Below, piece after piece: positions 1-18,100 of a stretch of DNA of 60,000 bases. Under the pieces are notes generated by a model. It saw nothing but the letters and a program-made list of their open reading frames with translations, was not told the origin of the DNA and did no database searches. The stretch covers positions 25,608,001-25,668,000 of the forward strand of contig OX485806.1 in the NCBI GenBank assembly GCA_950295325.1, written 5' to 3'. The position numbers and the translations under genes were made by a program. The stretch's first letter is position 1. The number at the start of each line of letters is the position of its first letter. The DNA comes from Polytrichum commune (lineage: Eukaryota; Streptophyta; Polytrichopsida; Polytrichales; Polytrichaceae).

Positions 1-3000
1 CCTTTGGGGGGATACCATGTCCGGTATCTTCAAGGCACTAGTGGCTAGCTAGGAACTAGTATAGTGTGTCACTATAGTGTCCATCCTCGAAAGGGGAGAG
101 TAGTATTGTCCCAATGTCCCCTTGTCCAGTGGGTATCGGGTCATTGGCATTACGAACGGACACTTTATTCACGCCAGCCCCTTGCTAAAAAGGGACCGGA
201 GTTTCTATCTATCTATCTGATCATATAGACCTTCACGGTTATGTCCATAATTGGACCTGATATCATTACTAAAGATATTTAGAGCTCATAGTCCAATCAC
301 ATTACACTATAACACATTGTCTTTTGGGTGTCCATTCTTAAGTACAATCCTTCGCATATACCATTGATATATATTAGGTGTTCAACCGTGTAATAGTTTG
401 GGAAGTTTTTGAAGCCTTAGTGGCTAATTGCCGGTAGTTGCTACAAAGGGTTGGATTTTTCCCAATTTACATCGGCAAGAGCCGGTCTTTTGTAAAATCA
501 ATCGGCCAATTGCCTATATTTTCATATTTTCATTGGCCAATATCCGATTAAATGGAATTCATATCAGCTAATATTGTTTTAAAAATGTATGAATTGTTAT
601 TAGAAATCATTTCTTAGTATAAAATCTTGAATAAGTGAAAAGAAAGGCATGTTCAAAACTTTAAATTTGAAGAGTTAATATGCTTGGCAGGAATTGAACC
701 TAGCAATGCCTTCGCCGCTTGAAGGCCAAGGGTCCCCCAATTCTTCATAGAAGCAATTGGATTTGGTCATGGAAAGGTTGCATAATTCAAAAGGTTTAAG
801 GTTTAGGGTACTTCCTCAAGTGCATCATCAGATGCCCTAGACAAATAGCGCTATGGATGCTTCCGGCTGAAATCCAGTAACTCACAAGAAGAATCGGCTA
901 CATTTATGGGACATTTTTTGGTCCATCGGCTAATTGCCAGAGGATTGAAATTACAGTCGGATTGCCGTCCGATGATTGGAAATTTGGACCGGCCATGAGG
1001 GGAAATCCATCGGCTGATAATGAACTAGCCGTCGGTTTTCCCCAAACATAGCTGTGTATTGCTTTGAGAGGGTATATATTGGGGGGGGGATTTATGTATG
1101 GGATCCTTATTTTAATGCCCCTATTGCTATAAATCAAAAACCAAAAAAAAATCAATCAATTTCATTGACCCTACCGATACTTATATGGCGTAGGAGACAT
1201 AAATTTATAGTATGCTATGTTTTTAAGAGAAGTTAGTTTTCAACCCAAATTTTAAAAAGAAAAAGAAAAAAAGACTGTACCAAAACATTCATGCTTGAAT
1301 CCAACAACCATATACATAAATATATAGGCAAAATAATTCAGTTCAATCTAACAGTTGAGGCCACCTGAATTTGCATGCATTTAAATTCAAGTGTTGGAAT
1401 GCAATTTTCATGAGCGATACTAGTGGATTACTACTAGCATACGAGTGCTATGCAATTGTCCCACTTTGATAAGAGAACAATGCAAGTCTACCACGATGCT
1501 AGATTTGCAAAAAATTATAGTTACATAGGACAAGCTTCTAGTGAAGTAGGTCGATCATCTAGGACTTGTATGCTTATCGTGGATCTTAGTCAATGTGAGC
1601 ATGACATGTGTGAAAATTTGAAGGAATAGGAATCAATTTTTGTCAAAATAGAGGGCCCTCTATGGTGATCAAATTAACTCTAAACTTCATGTAGCTTATT
1701 GTGGTTTCATTAGATCATCTATAAGTAAGCTTTCTGGAGCTCAAATTATATTGTTCCTAAAAGAAAAATTGGTGCTAATGATTTTAAGATCACATCAATA
1801 CAATAAGAATAGTTAGTAATCTTCAAAAATGATTTATAATCAATTTAATATCATCAAACTTCAAGAAATCATGATAACATATGCATTCATATTGATAATC
1901 CAAACTTTCAATGTTATATGAAGAATATGTATATATATATACACACACACACTCAGAGGTAAGGAAAAGAGTCCATAGAAAATTGACAATTACCAATCAA
2001 AATGATATGAAGTTATTATATGTAGAAACGTATCAACAAAGGGAAAACTTAATCCATTTTGGACTTTAATTTTTTCTTGTGAACAACCATCTTTTTGTGT
2101 GCGAATAGGATCAATGTTGTTGCCTAGAAAAGTACATGAAGAACACAATGATACATATTGTGACCTTCCTAGCACCTCCCTTTCAGATGGATTTGCTTTC
2201 AAGAGTCATTTGTAAGCTAAGAAATGGCCTTGCAATGAAGTTAAGGGCCACTTCACACACGAGATTGAGAGCCCGTGACCATTACACTTCAAGCACTCTC
2301 ATTGGTGGAAAAGGCGAAGCCGGTCCAAGTTCACTTCACACTACGCTCGAGGGACCGATAAAGTATGTGAATGCAAGATGGATGTAAAATCTGCATGTCA
2401 TCGAATGGATCATGTTTCATGGTTACTTGGATTATTTTCAAAAACCACCTCTAGGAGGTAGGCGTAACACAAAACCAGGGAGACCATGGCACTCCAAACT
2501 CTCACAATCGTTGGTTTATTCTATTTTATCATGTGTGAGGACCCGCATGAATAGAAATCCATTGCAGTAGCATTTGGTTGAGGGCCCATGCACATATGAC
2601 TTTACGCTACACTTGAGGGTCCATGACCACACTACATGATGTTGGAGGTGTGTCGGGACGGCCTTTGGACACTTTCTTTTGGGCTCTCACAATTTCATGG
2701 TCACGGCTCTTGGCTCGTGTGTGAAGAGGCCCTAAGGGCCAACGTTGTGGATCATCATATACTTTTCGAACGAGAGTCTATTTACTTACCTGCCAACCCG
2801 GCCCTTAAGTTGGCGGTGAGACGTAGGGTACTAATATTTTGTCTTTTATAAAAATTAAAGAAAAAGTAAGAATTTCCTTTCGTTTTATTTATGAGACTCA
2901 GAGAGGGCCACTGCATTCATTCCAGAGACATTCATGACACACATTGAATGAGCTTTGCAGATCTCAACATCACCTTTTGCACTTGCATAATGACAAAGAG

Positions 3001-6000
3001 AAATAGCCTAGGCAAGCCCCCACCCCCCCCCCCCCCGGGAATGGGCCCTATTGTGGGCACTTCCAATCCTTCATGGGTTAAGGTACATGGTTGTTACCAT
3101 AGCTTTCTAGCAGCTTGGGCACCTTTCTGCCTAATAATTGATTAAAGTGCGAAAGTGAGTTAGGCAGCCCATAAAAAAATGTTGAAAAATTGAGTAGATT
3201 CAAAAAGCAGTTTAAAATAAAAGTTTAAAATTCATCCAAATCGTTTTTATAATCCATGCATGGTTTTCCTAAGTTTATTTACGGCGATTTTGTGATTTTA
3301 GGCACTCTTTGAATGCTATTTCTATATGTTTGGATGCTCGATGAAATGAATTTCCCATAAATTTAGGCACCTTTGAAATTAATTATTTGTTGCCCAAGTT
3401 GCTAGAGAGCTATGGTACTTGGTTAGTTAGTTAGTTCTTTTTTCTTTTTTCTTTTTTCTTTCCATGCTCTCTAGTTTCGACCGATTAGGTTACCACAACA
3501 AAACTCGTGTTGCATTAACAAAACTACGATGAAACATCTGCAAAATCCAGATTGAAGTTCGGACCTCCTTTGATTTTGTTATGGTTATCGGGAGTTCGTG
3601 TTTGTTGATTTCTTAATTGCATACATAAGCCCTCCCCATGGTGTTTACTATTGAGTGAAGAGTAGTTATTAATATATGAAGACGTAGTCCAATCTCTTTT
3701 AGCACGTCGATCTTAATGATATTTTCTCTTTGATCCTCACTACACCAATGCCAGTCAAATAGGGGTTGGATCAAGAAAATGAGCCAGGTAAGGCCCATCT
3801 ACCTTAAAAGTGCCTACCATGGACACTTCGAGCACTACGTTCCCTTCTCCAATCCTAACCAAATATTCAACGTGCAGATTATTTGGAGTGGCAATTATGT
3901 TACAAACACAATGACATTGAGATCACATGAACCAGAGCACATGTAATTTCTATAGCAACATTCAAAGTCAAATATCTTAGTTGATCCTTCCTACTCAAAC
4001 ACGGTCTCCCAAACACAAACAATGGTTATGTTGAAGTACATAGTTGTCAACCTTTGGGGGCAAGGAAGAGGGGGTCGGTGATGAAATTGGGCACTTCTAC
4101 CTTACAATTTCAGTTGTGGGACTGTAGTGGGAGTTATTTGTCTTTAACAAACTTCGCATTTTTTGTGGATCACAAAAATTGTGATTTCTAGTTTAGGAAT
4201 GAAAGTTGAGATGTGAAAGTTAGAAGAGGTCAAAGTGAAGATTCCTTGTTGTCGAAAATGATCGCATGCGCCCTCCCGACTATGTTATCTACTAAAACTA
4301 GGAGGATTAACATATAATTGAGCACATAGTCCAATTTGATTTGTAACGCTTTGTTTCTTAAGGGACCATTCGTCATCACAAACCTGCCCTCAAACCACTC
4401 CAATATAATGATGGACTTAAAAAGTTTGCGTCTTTGGTTAAGAGTAAAACATCTCTCATTCACACCCAACCTACAATTGGCATCATCTCTCTATTTGTCT
4501 CACTTGTGCATCTCTCCATTCTCTCACTTTAACCATTCCAATAGAGAGTTGACCACAAAAGAGGCACACACCTTGCAAGAGATTGTGTGCAAGTCAATGT
4601 TGTTGTTGTTGTCATCGTTGTCATTTTATTTCTTATTTCTTTCTTTTATTTTTAAGGGAGGGGGGTGCCCCAATCAATATAGTAGAAGGTGATGTTATTG
4701 AAAAGACAACATAAATTTTGCATGCAAGGGTTATAATATTCAGAATAAATGTCCAAGGATTTATATGTGATAACCAATGTAGGGGAACCAAAATAACCAA
4801 GTACCCATGACAATTTACAACTCATAAGTATTGTAGCTCTCTAGCAAATTGGGTTGAAAATACAATAATGCAAGTGAGATTCACTGGAATTCAACAAAGT
4901 AGCATCAAATAACTTCAACAAGTGACATACAAGTAAAAGACAAACTTTATGATAAGGAATGTTGGTTAAGGAAAATGTTTAGGTTAATCGTAGAGTCATA
5001 GATGAAATTAGGAAAACCATTCATGAATTATAGAAATGACTCGGATGAATGTCTAACTTATTTTAAATTACTTTTGAATCCGCCCAATTCTAGAATAATA
5101 TTTTATGGGTTGCCTGACTTACTTTCGTACTTTGATTAATTATCAGGCATTACATTACATAAAACCAATGTAGTTTCTTATGTGAGCTTGATTACCAAAT
5201 TCGTACCCATACTAGACTGAAAATGACAAGTGCAACTATGGCTAAGGAGCCACGGTGGCAAAAGGTGATGACAAGAGGGAATTATTGCATGTGAGAGTGT
5301 TTTTCATTCATCCGTTATGAATCATTGAAATAGAATGCAATTTGGAGTGCAATTTAAATTAAAGGTTTGACATTGGATTAGAGCCCATGATTAGTCTAAT
5401 TCAAGTCAGTTTATGATGAACCGACAACAAACTTGTAGGGGGTCGAGTTTTATGTTGGATGAATAAGAGAGAGGTACTCTCACATATGATAATCTCCTCC
5501 TCTTGCCCAAGATGACCTAATGTCATGGGAGGATGGGGGTGTCAATCCATCATTACCACAAGTGTCTTCAAGACCCAACACACAATTTTCTTACCACAAC
5601 TTTCATTGTCATATGGTCACAGCTATTGCACCATATGTTGTGCAATATGCAACATACAATATGCAAGATAGATAGAAACTTTTGACCTCTTTCAAGGCCA
5701 GCGCGAATAAAATGTTTGTTTGTAATGTTAATGACCCAATGCTACAATATGCAATATGCATCATCTGGGTTCAACTTGGGTATTAGTAAGGGTGCGTTTG
5801 AACATGTGTCAAAATACCATACCTAGATGGCATCATTTTCTTCAATACCAAGACAGTCCTACCTCTATAATATGACACGTTTGGGAAGGAGAAAATTGTT
5901 GTATTATCGAGGTGTCACATATATTCAATAACATGACAAGTTGGACCTCTTTGTCATAATAGCGAGGTCTTTTGTGAAAACACATGTTAGATATTTTACC

Positions 6001-7189
6001 ACATATGAAAAATAAATAGTTATTTAAATGTCTTTACAAATATGCAAATTTCTCTCATGAAATTTGTGTTGACTTGAAGAAGGAATTGATAGTTCGTTGA
6101 TGTTGCCACTTCAATTTAGCAACATGTATCTTATTGAGCTTCTATGATATGGCATGCAATTTCCTTATGCCTCCAGGAGTAAACTCTAATGGGTGGTCCA
6201 TCAAAATCGTAGTTCACTTCAAATATCTGCAAAAGTAGATTGATGTCTAGAAATTGGTTACACAAACTTAACATACCTTCAAATGCTCATAACTCCGCGA
6301 ATATGGCTTGGAATTAGACAAAACTACCACCGAAAGGAGACAACATGTCAAGTGCTTTCCAACAATATGCAAACCAAAGCATTGTGATAAACATTAAGTT
6401 CAAAAAGGTTGATTGTGCACTTTGTTTTAGGGTGTAGGTGATTGCAATAGACAAAAACTAACGAGTCTCTTGATTAGGTTATGAGATAGAGAACCTAGTT
6501 CCTTTAGTTCTCATGTTTTAACATCATCTTACATTTAAAAAGAAAATTTCCACATTTCATATGTGAAAGTTACATAAACTCAATATTGACTATGTACCTA
6601 TACTTGTGTAGGACCTGCCAATATATGCATTTATCAACTCTATAATATGACATTTTCGGGGTCTAGGAGTGTTGTATTAACAATGTCGGAATCGTATTAT
6701 AAGGGTAGATCTCAACTATAAAGTTTGGTTTACAAATTTTGGTCATTATATCGAGGTTGTCATATTAATAAGGTAGGATTGTATTGCAACCCGCTTAATA
6801 ATTTGCAAATATAGGGCCCATTATCAAATGAGGGGCCATTGTGAAGGAGCTACAATCTTGAATATTGAATAAAGGGCCATTATGAAGGAAGTGCTTAACG
6901 TTTCTCAACTCCTTGGCTGCATTCTGTGGGACCCAATAGTGGGTGAGAATAAGTCTCCTTTAATTTTGGGAACACTGGTTTATGGGGAAACACTCAGGTT
7001 TTGCACTTTGGAGTTTTCAACAAGCAACTAGAAATCCATAGTTAACCGCAACCTCTTCCTTTACAAAGAGACCATCATCTAGATGCTCAGTAGTGTTATG
7101 ATATGATTTGATCTTGACCAACAAAGGCGGTAGGTGCCGCAACCCTCAATTTGGAGAGAAATTAGGATCAAGTGAGCTTACTAACCAAT

Positions 7190-7411
7190 GATCAGGGAGA
7201 ACCGGCAGTTAGTTACAAATGAACCGGTTGAGTTTGAGAAATAACCGGTTGAAGTTCAAGACTGCAGGAAAGTTACCGATCATTGTAGAGGGATTTATAG
7301 AATATACCCCAATTTAATAAAGGAAAACCGGAGGATGTCAACATGTAACCGGTTGGACTTGCAAACACTAGGATCTCAACCGATTATGGCCAAAAATCTC
7401 CCCGATCACTG
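7190..7411 (+). repeat. Dispersed AACCGGTT repeat, copy A
   Basis: One of four copies in the window of a ~160-220 bp repeat. Landmarks in order are AACCGGTTGAAGTTCAAGAC, CAGGAAA, a CCGGAGGATGTCAACATGTAACC block, GGACTTGCAAACACTAGGATCT, and CCAAAAATCTCCCC. The other copies lie near 8081-8250, 20881-21103 and, inverted, 48063-48219. No coding potential or clear terminal repeats are visible, so the class (SINE, MITE or LTR fragment) is open. Confidence 0.7.
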
Positions 7412-8080
7412 TTACTAACATGTTTCAATGAGCTTGTGGGCAAGGCAACATTTTGGGCACTTATCTTATACCAAAAGAAGGTGAGGTCCCCATTATGCTA
7501 ACAATCTTATGCGAAAATCATAATGCTTTTTCCCACAAAATACCCCGACTAACATACACAAATCTATCCCTCTCTATAAATAATTTTTTAAATTTTAGTG
7601 ACCATGTCTAGGAATGGTAGTGGAGAGGGGCCTTGTTCATGGGATTTTCTGACACCATCATATGTGCTTGTCAACAACCTGTCATGTCTGGCCAATGAAG
7701 GGTGCTAGCTAGGTACACTATATAGTCCTATTAGTGTGGGTGGAAAATGAGCATGGACATAGTTAGCGTAGGCCACACTAATTTTCTTGTCGAAGTGAAA
7801 TCAGCGCGGGTTCAAGACCCCGGGTCTTCTCCCAAGTCTTCATGAGGACTTCTGACCATCGCATTGAATATTAATCATAAGACGAAAGTCGCACAAAATT
7901 AACATAATCACCATCATTAATTTTTCTAGAAAAATAATTAGTGTGGTCCACGCTGAATTTTTATTAGAAATTTAGCATGGATTGGGATTAATGTGGCCTA
8001 GAATAAATTTCCATTATAAAAATTAGCGTGGGCTCTAGAACAATGTTGTGGCCCATAGTAATAGGATTATTTAGTGTAGT

Positions 8081-8250
8081 TATCAATGAACCGGTTGAAG
8101 TTCAAGACTCCAGGAAAATCACCGACCACATTTGAAGAAGAGTCAATAGAATGTTCCTCGATATCATAAAGACAAGCCGGAAAGATGTTCACAATATGTA
8201 ACCAACGGGACTTGGAAACACTAGGATCTTGACCGATGATGCCCAAAAAC
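8081..8250 (+). repeat. Dispersed AACCGGTT repeat, copy B
   Basis: Second copy of the family, shorter at its 5' side. It starts near GAACCGGTTGAAGTTCAAG and runs to GATGCCCAAAAAC. The order of shared blocks is the same as in copy A, with substitutions and small indels, so this is an old dispersed insertion rather than a recent duplication. Confidence 0.65.
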
Positions 8251-9120
8251 CCACACATAATCCACATGAAACCACAACCACCGGCAAAGGCAAAAAAGGT
8301 TAAGAAGAAGAAGAAGAAGAAGTCATGAAGTCTTTGACACTTGAAGGGCAACTAAATTCAGCAACGAAGTCTTTGCCACATGTCATGCTCACATTCGCCC
8401 AAACCCACTTACATCCCACATGGAAACTACATTCCGGCATATGTAAAGGTGAAATAGGGAGCCCTCTACCGTACTTCACTCCCCAATGCGATTTATGTCT
8501 CCAACCCAGTCACCACCTTTGAGGGGCTGATCACATTGGCCAATTCTAACACCATCCATCGGCATCTCCGGTTGTGATAGTGTCAAAAGTGGTGGGCCAA
8601 TATCTGTTTCTCAACAAAATCCCCAGCAATTTCATGGCTGAAAACAAACAGAAAGTTTGGTGTGATCAGGGCATGAGCATTGAATCTCCCCTTGGTGTTC
8701 TAATGTCACGATGGTCGTAAGTTCCATCATGTGTCATCGGAACCCATTTGTTTGATTTAAAATGGAAAACGACAAACGATTTACGATGACCATTACGAAA
8801 GGCAAATGGCAAACCATAACCAACCACCACCGATGGCGAAGGGCAAAGACATGCAAGAAGAAACAACAACTCCAACTCCTTTTGGAATGGAGTACTTTCA
8901 TCTAGTAAAGTGCTTGGGAATTTGGTTCATACTTGGTTCAAACTTGGTTCCCCTAAACCTAATCTCGTCCGCGTCTCTAACCCGGTCAATCACCTTTGAG
9001 CACGACTCTTCCTTGGTGGTTCTAGTGTGGTCGTTGTAATCGTGTTTCTCTCAATGCAGCAATCAAAACCCATGTGTTTAAAATTGTTTTTTGATACGAC
9101 AAATGTGGGTAATTAAGAAA

Positions 9121-9500
9121 ACTACACTAGATATTGTATAATTGTCATTGATATGGGGGGTAATTTATGTCATTGTGGTAACATTTGTAGTGACACTTCT
9201 TATGAATAAGTTCGCAACTGTTGTCATTCCAACTTACTTTCAATTCATCCACATGCATTTGGAGTATTTTACATCCTAACATTTATGTGATGAATTGTTG
9301 CCATGCATGATTGAAATTTGGATGAAAAATCACTTAATAAGTGACAATATTTGCAACATCATAAATCCATAACGCCCAAGTTTTTTTAAAAAGAAGGAAT
9401 GACAAATAATGTTAGGTCTGCATTTAGCATCGGTGACACTACATGATCGGTTTACAATTAGTATTGAGCAAGACAAGTAGAATGAGCGACACTAGTGTAC
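9121..9500 (-). mobile_element. MITE-like element, copy 1
   Basis: This segment of about 380 bp starts with ACTACACTAGATATTGTAT and ends with ACACTAGTGTA. It is an inverted, diverged copy of the element at 23977-24355. Shared blocks include GCTCAATAC...AATTGTAAACC at one end and the ATTTGGATGAAA/ATCACTTA block in the middle. Length, short terminal inverted repeats and lack of coding capacity fit a non-autonomous DNA transposon. It sits about 150-200 bp upstream of the promoter motifs of the YY1-like gene, so it could have contributed regulatory sequence (inference). Confidence 0.6.
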
Positions 9501-9664
9501 TAAGAAAAGTGCCCTAGAAATAACTTAATTAGGGTTTTTTCTTTTTCTGATTAGTAACTTAATTAACGTTTTTTTTTTTTTTTTTTCCTTTCTTTCCTGA
9601 TTAGTAAACTTATTATTAATAACTCAGGTTGAGTGCGACCATCCTGGTGGAGAGGGGTTTGGCT

Positions 9665-9755
9665 CACGTGATCGGCTGACGCCCTCCTGTCCAGCCCGTC
9701 ACATCCCGTCAATTCCCTCACAGAAACCCGTCATCAGCCCGTCACAGCCCCGTCA
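9665..9755. promoter_or_regulatory. G-box plus five CCCGTCA motifs
   Basis: CACGTG lies at 9665-9670. The heptamer CCCGTCA occurs at 9695, 9705, 9727, 9738 and 9749 (starts), all on the + strand within 61 bp. G-boxes are bound by bZIP and bHLH factors. The CCCGTCA series (TGACGGG on the other strand) contains a TGACG core typical of TGA-type bZIP sites; that assignment is inference. Confidence 0.55.
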
Positions 9756-10040
9756 GGTCCGGCAGAATCCAGAGGAAAGCTGGAAGCGATGGCAAAAGCG
9801 CAAAAACTTCAGTAGTCGTAGGAAGAGCGCAGCAGGAGGACCCAACTTGGGTAAATTCGTCACCGGCGTTGGAAGTGTTTGGATATCCTACACACTTACA
9901 TACTTACATACTTACACACAGACATAGACACAGACACACACACACACACACACACACATACAACTTGCGGTCACCTATGCAGACTCACTTATTCCTCACA
10001 GATGACGATGATGATGGTGGTGACAGATGATGGATAGATA

Positions 10041-10062
10041 GGTGGGTGGGTGGGTGGGTGGG
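10041..10062 (+). repeat. (GGGT)n tract, potential G-quadruplex
   Basis: Five GGG runs separated by single T residues follow a GG. Runs of three G with one-base loops satisfy the classic four-tract G-quadruplex rule. The tract lies inside the presumed leader or promoter of the YY1-like gene. Confidence 0.6.
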
Positions 10063-12212
10063 TTAAGTATGTTAAGTTATGAAGTAGATAGAACAGAGAG
10101 AAAGAGAGAGTCACGGCATTCAATGAGCCTCCTCCCCACTTCCTTCTCTTCCTCCTCCTCTTCCTCTTGTTGTTTGTGGTCCTCTTCTCACAACTGAACA
10201 GCTTGAAAGCATCATCATCATCATTTTCTTTTTTTACTTACTCAAGCGTAGCATCATTTTCTTATTAGTAACGTCGACCAAGGATTTCGGTGTCACGGTT
10301 TGCACCAAAGAGTGAAAGGGCCCCAAACAGACGAAGAGGAGAGGTGAGAAGTGGTGGTGGCATGGTGATCAAAGGTGCTGCAGGGGATGCAAACATCAAC
10401 ACATAATATCACCACATAAGCAGGTGGGTACATACATACGCACATATATACATACATACTGACTGACTGACTGAGGGGGAAGAAGAAGAAGATGAAGAGA
10501 GAGGGCAGAATAGGAGGGGGGGGGGTAGGAGTCGCGGTGTGCATACTCTTGCAGATCTATCTAACTCAACTTAACTTAGCTTAGGGGAAGAAGAAGGGGA
10601 AGAGTGAGTTAGGGAATTGGTGCGAACGGAGAAGGCAGGCAGGGAGACAGAGAGAGGGAGAGGGAGAGAGTGGCACGTGGGAGTGGCTAGGGGGAAAAAT
10701 TGGGTGTACGGAGGACTTTTTCAACACCTACTCGAATTGGGGGAATTTTTCTCGCTGTGGCAAGGTGGTGGTGGTGATGATGATGGTGATGATGAGTGGG
10801 TTTGGTTGGTATGGGTTTGGGTTTGGGTTGCTTTGATTCCTTCTGCATCGCAGTTTAAGGGGTAAGGGGTTAGTAGTAGTATAATAGGAGTAGTAGTAGG
10901 GTAAGGAAGGAAGGGCTCATCATCACAAGGTGGTGGCCGATAAGGTGAGAAGAGGGTTAAGTGAGTCAAGGTGGCATGCTTTGAGTGTGAGAAGAGAACT
11001 TATTAGTAGTGTGGAGCTCATGGCATTCAATGAGGAGGCTACTACCATACAGCTGGCGGGTGGATACACAGGTAGATAGATAGGTAGATGAATGGAGGGG
11101 TTTGGGTTGGCCTGTAGATTTCAAATAACCACGGAATGCGAGGCGCTTGGGAAGGAACTTAGAAGGAAGGAAGAGATTGGTAAGTTAAGTAAGTACGGCA
11201 AGGTTAAGTAGGAAGGGTGTGCATGTGAGGGAGGGAGGGAAGAAGGTTGTCAGACAGAGAGAGAGGCATGGGTTATGATGGTAACCTAATATGGTGGACC
11301 AACTCTTGGTTGCTCGAGAGAGATTTGTTTGGGTGGACCGGAGTACTTTGTGAGAGTATGGGAACCGTCATGGGTGGTCGGAGCCATGTGTAGTTTGTGG
11401 GGTCAGAGCTCAGAAACTGCACTAGAGAGAGAGAGAGAAAGAGAGAGGGGGGGGGGGGGTGGTAATCTATGGAGAAAGGTTGGGGGCACCATTTTTCGGA
11501 CTGCATGCGTCCAAATCTAGTAGTAAGTAGTGGTTGATGTTTGAGAGAGAGAGAGAGAGAGGTAGATGAGATGAAATGGTGGAACGATTGTAGCAAGCAT
11601 CCTACTTGTGTCCCGGTCACTCCTCACTTGTCGCAGCTCACAATTTGATGGGAAGTACGGTTTAGAAGAGCATCTGTTTGTAACCCCTTCACCAATTTGC
11701 AAGTTTTGTCGTCCTGCTAACATTTTATTTGTTGCGATGGTGGTGGTGGTGGTTTTGTGTTCAGGTCAGGTCAGTTCTGGTGTGGTCTGGTTGTTGAGTG
11801 AGTACATTTGAACACTCCTGGAAGAAGATGTACGGTGGTCACCTGCCCTTAAGTGGCGACAAGTTGCATCACATGATTATATTTTCTTCAACCAAAAGGG
11901 GATGATGCAGGAAAAGAGTAATATCATGCGAGGGTTAATGGCGAAGATGATGATGGTTTTGTAGAAAGTAGGAACATGCGCTCATGCGTTGAAGTAAGAA
12001 GAGAGTGTGCCACAACACTCTATCTATTTATCTATCTATCTATTTGGCAACTATGTCTATTCGCATGGCTTGAAGCAATGGTACACTCCCCCGGGCCACC
12101 GTAGGCAGACAGACAGGAAGGAAGGAAGGAAGGAAGGAAGGAAGAAAAGCTCCGTGGAGATGAAATGGGAGTCTCTATTGTAGGTAGGGTTAAGTATTTT
12201 GTGTCGTGTGCA

Positions 12213-12269
12213 ATGGACAGTAGCAGCAGCAGAAGAGAGGGGAGAATGGCACTGCATTGTGTTCCATAG
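12213..12269 (+). CDS. Possible 18-codon upstream ORF
   Basis: An ATG at 12213 opens an 18-codon frame that ends with TAG 21 nt before the main start at 12290. It encodes a Ser/Arg-rich peptide beginning MDSSSSRREGRM and is out of frame with the main ORF. If the mRNA starts upstream of this point, scanning ribosomes meet this ATG first, so it could dampen translation of the main protein. There is no evidence of conservation here. Confidence 0.3.
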   Translation: MDSSSSRREGRMALHCVP

Positions 12270-12289
12270 CTCCAGAGCCAGCGAGCAGC

Positions 12290-17901
<5,612 letters not shown>

Positions 17902-18100
17902 CGATGAAATGAAACCACTTACTAACCTGCAGCCGGATTTTGCGTGTGGCACTGCTGCTTGCTGCAATTTTCCCTCCCTAGATGCACTATTGCAGAGTAA
18001 AATACCTATGACTTGATGATCATGTACACTTGATGAGTTTTGTGCGGGCTATATTTGTACTTAAAAAATGAAAGAATATCTAGCTGGCTCTCAATTTGTT
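17902..18100 (+). other. Probable 3' UTR of the YY1-like gene
   Basis: This is the non-coding sequence after the TGA at 17899-17901. A TTAAAAAATGAAAGAATATC segment near 18060-18079 could hold the polyadenylation region, but no canonical AATAAA is seen close by, so the end is not fixed. Confidence 0.35.

Larger units (their letters stand above)
1..9120. other. AT-rich intergenic region with decayed repeats
   Basis: I see no supportable gene here. Short open frames occur on both strands, but none shows a recognisable domain or a consistent exon structure. The stretch holds homopolymer runs (G at 1081-1088, C around 3009-3036), a TATA/CA microsatellite near 1929-1952, and a segment near 2690-2740 that recurs near 55590-55640 (the words CACGGCTCTTGGCTC and TGTGTGAAG are shared). 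Two copies of an AACCGGTTGAAG-containing repeat are annotated separately. The content looks like old transposon debris. Confidence 0.6.
9641..12289 (+). promoter_or_regulatory. Promoter and long purine-rich leader of the YY1-like gene
   Basis: Upstream of the ATG at 12290 the composition shifts from AT-rich to GC- and purine-rich at about 9640. The first 120 bp contain a CACGTG box (9665-9670) and five CCCGTCA repeats (9695-9755). The rest is dense in microsatellites: CA repeats near 9930-9958, a GGGT repeat at 10041-10062, GAGA tracts around 10100, 11425 and 11545, ATCT repeats near 12020-12041, and GGAA repeats near 12117-12143. The transcription start and any leader introns cannot be fixed from sequence alone. 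Apparent open frames here are low-complexity. Confidence 0.5.

Noticed and set aside
676-722. tRNA-like B-box (GGTTCAATTCC on the minus strand)
   Set aside because: No A-box, acceptor stem or cloverleaf can be built; it is also wrong as an LTR primer-binding site because the acceptor stem is missing.
3009-3036. Poly-C tract (also near 21576-21592, 47798 and 55499) as a functional element
   Set aside because: Homopolymers are common slippage products, and their length may be uncertain in the assembly.
10293-10969. Small frames in the YY1 leader
   Set aside because: Their translation is simple repeat (poly-Pro, Met-Tyr-Val, Gln-Thr), explained by the microsatellites.
12257-12289. TTG start giving 11 extra residues to the YY1-like protein
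   Set aside because: Nuclear plant genes rarely start at TTG, and the first in-frame ATG is 12290 with a stop just upstream.
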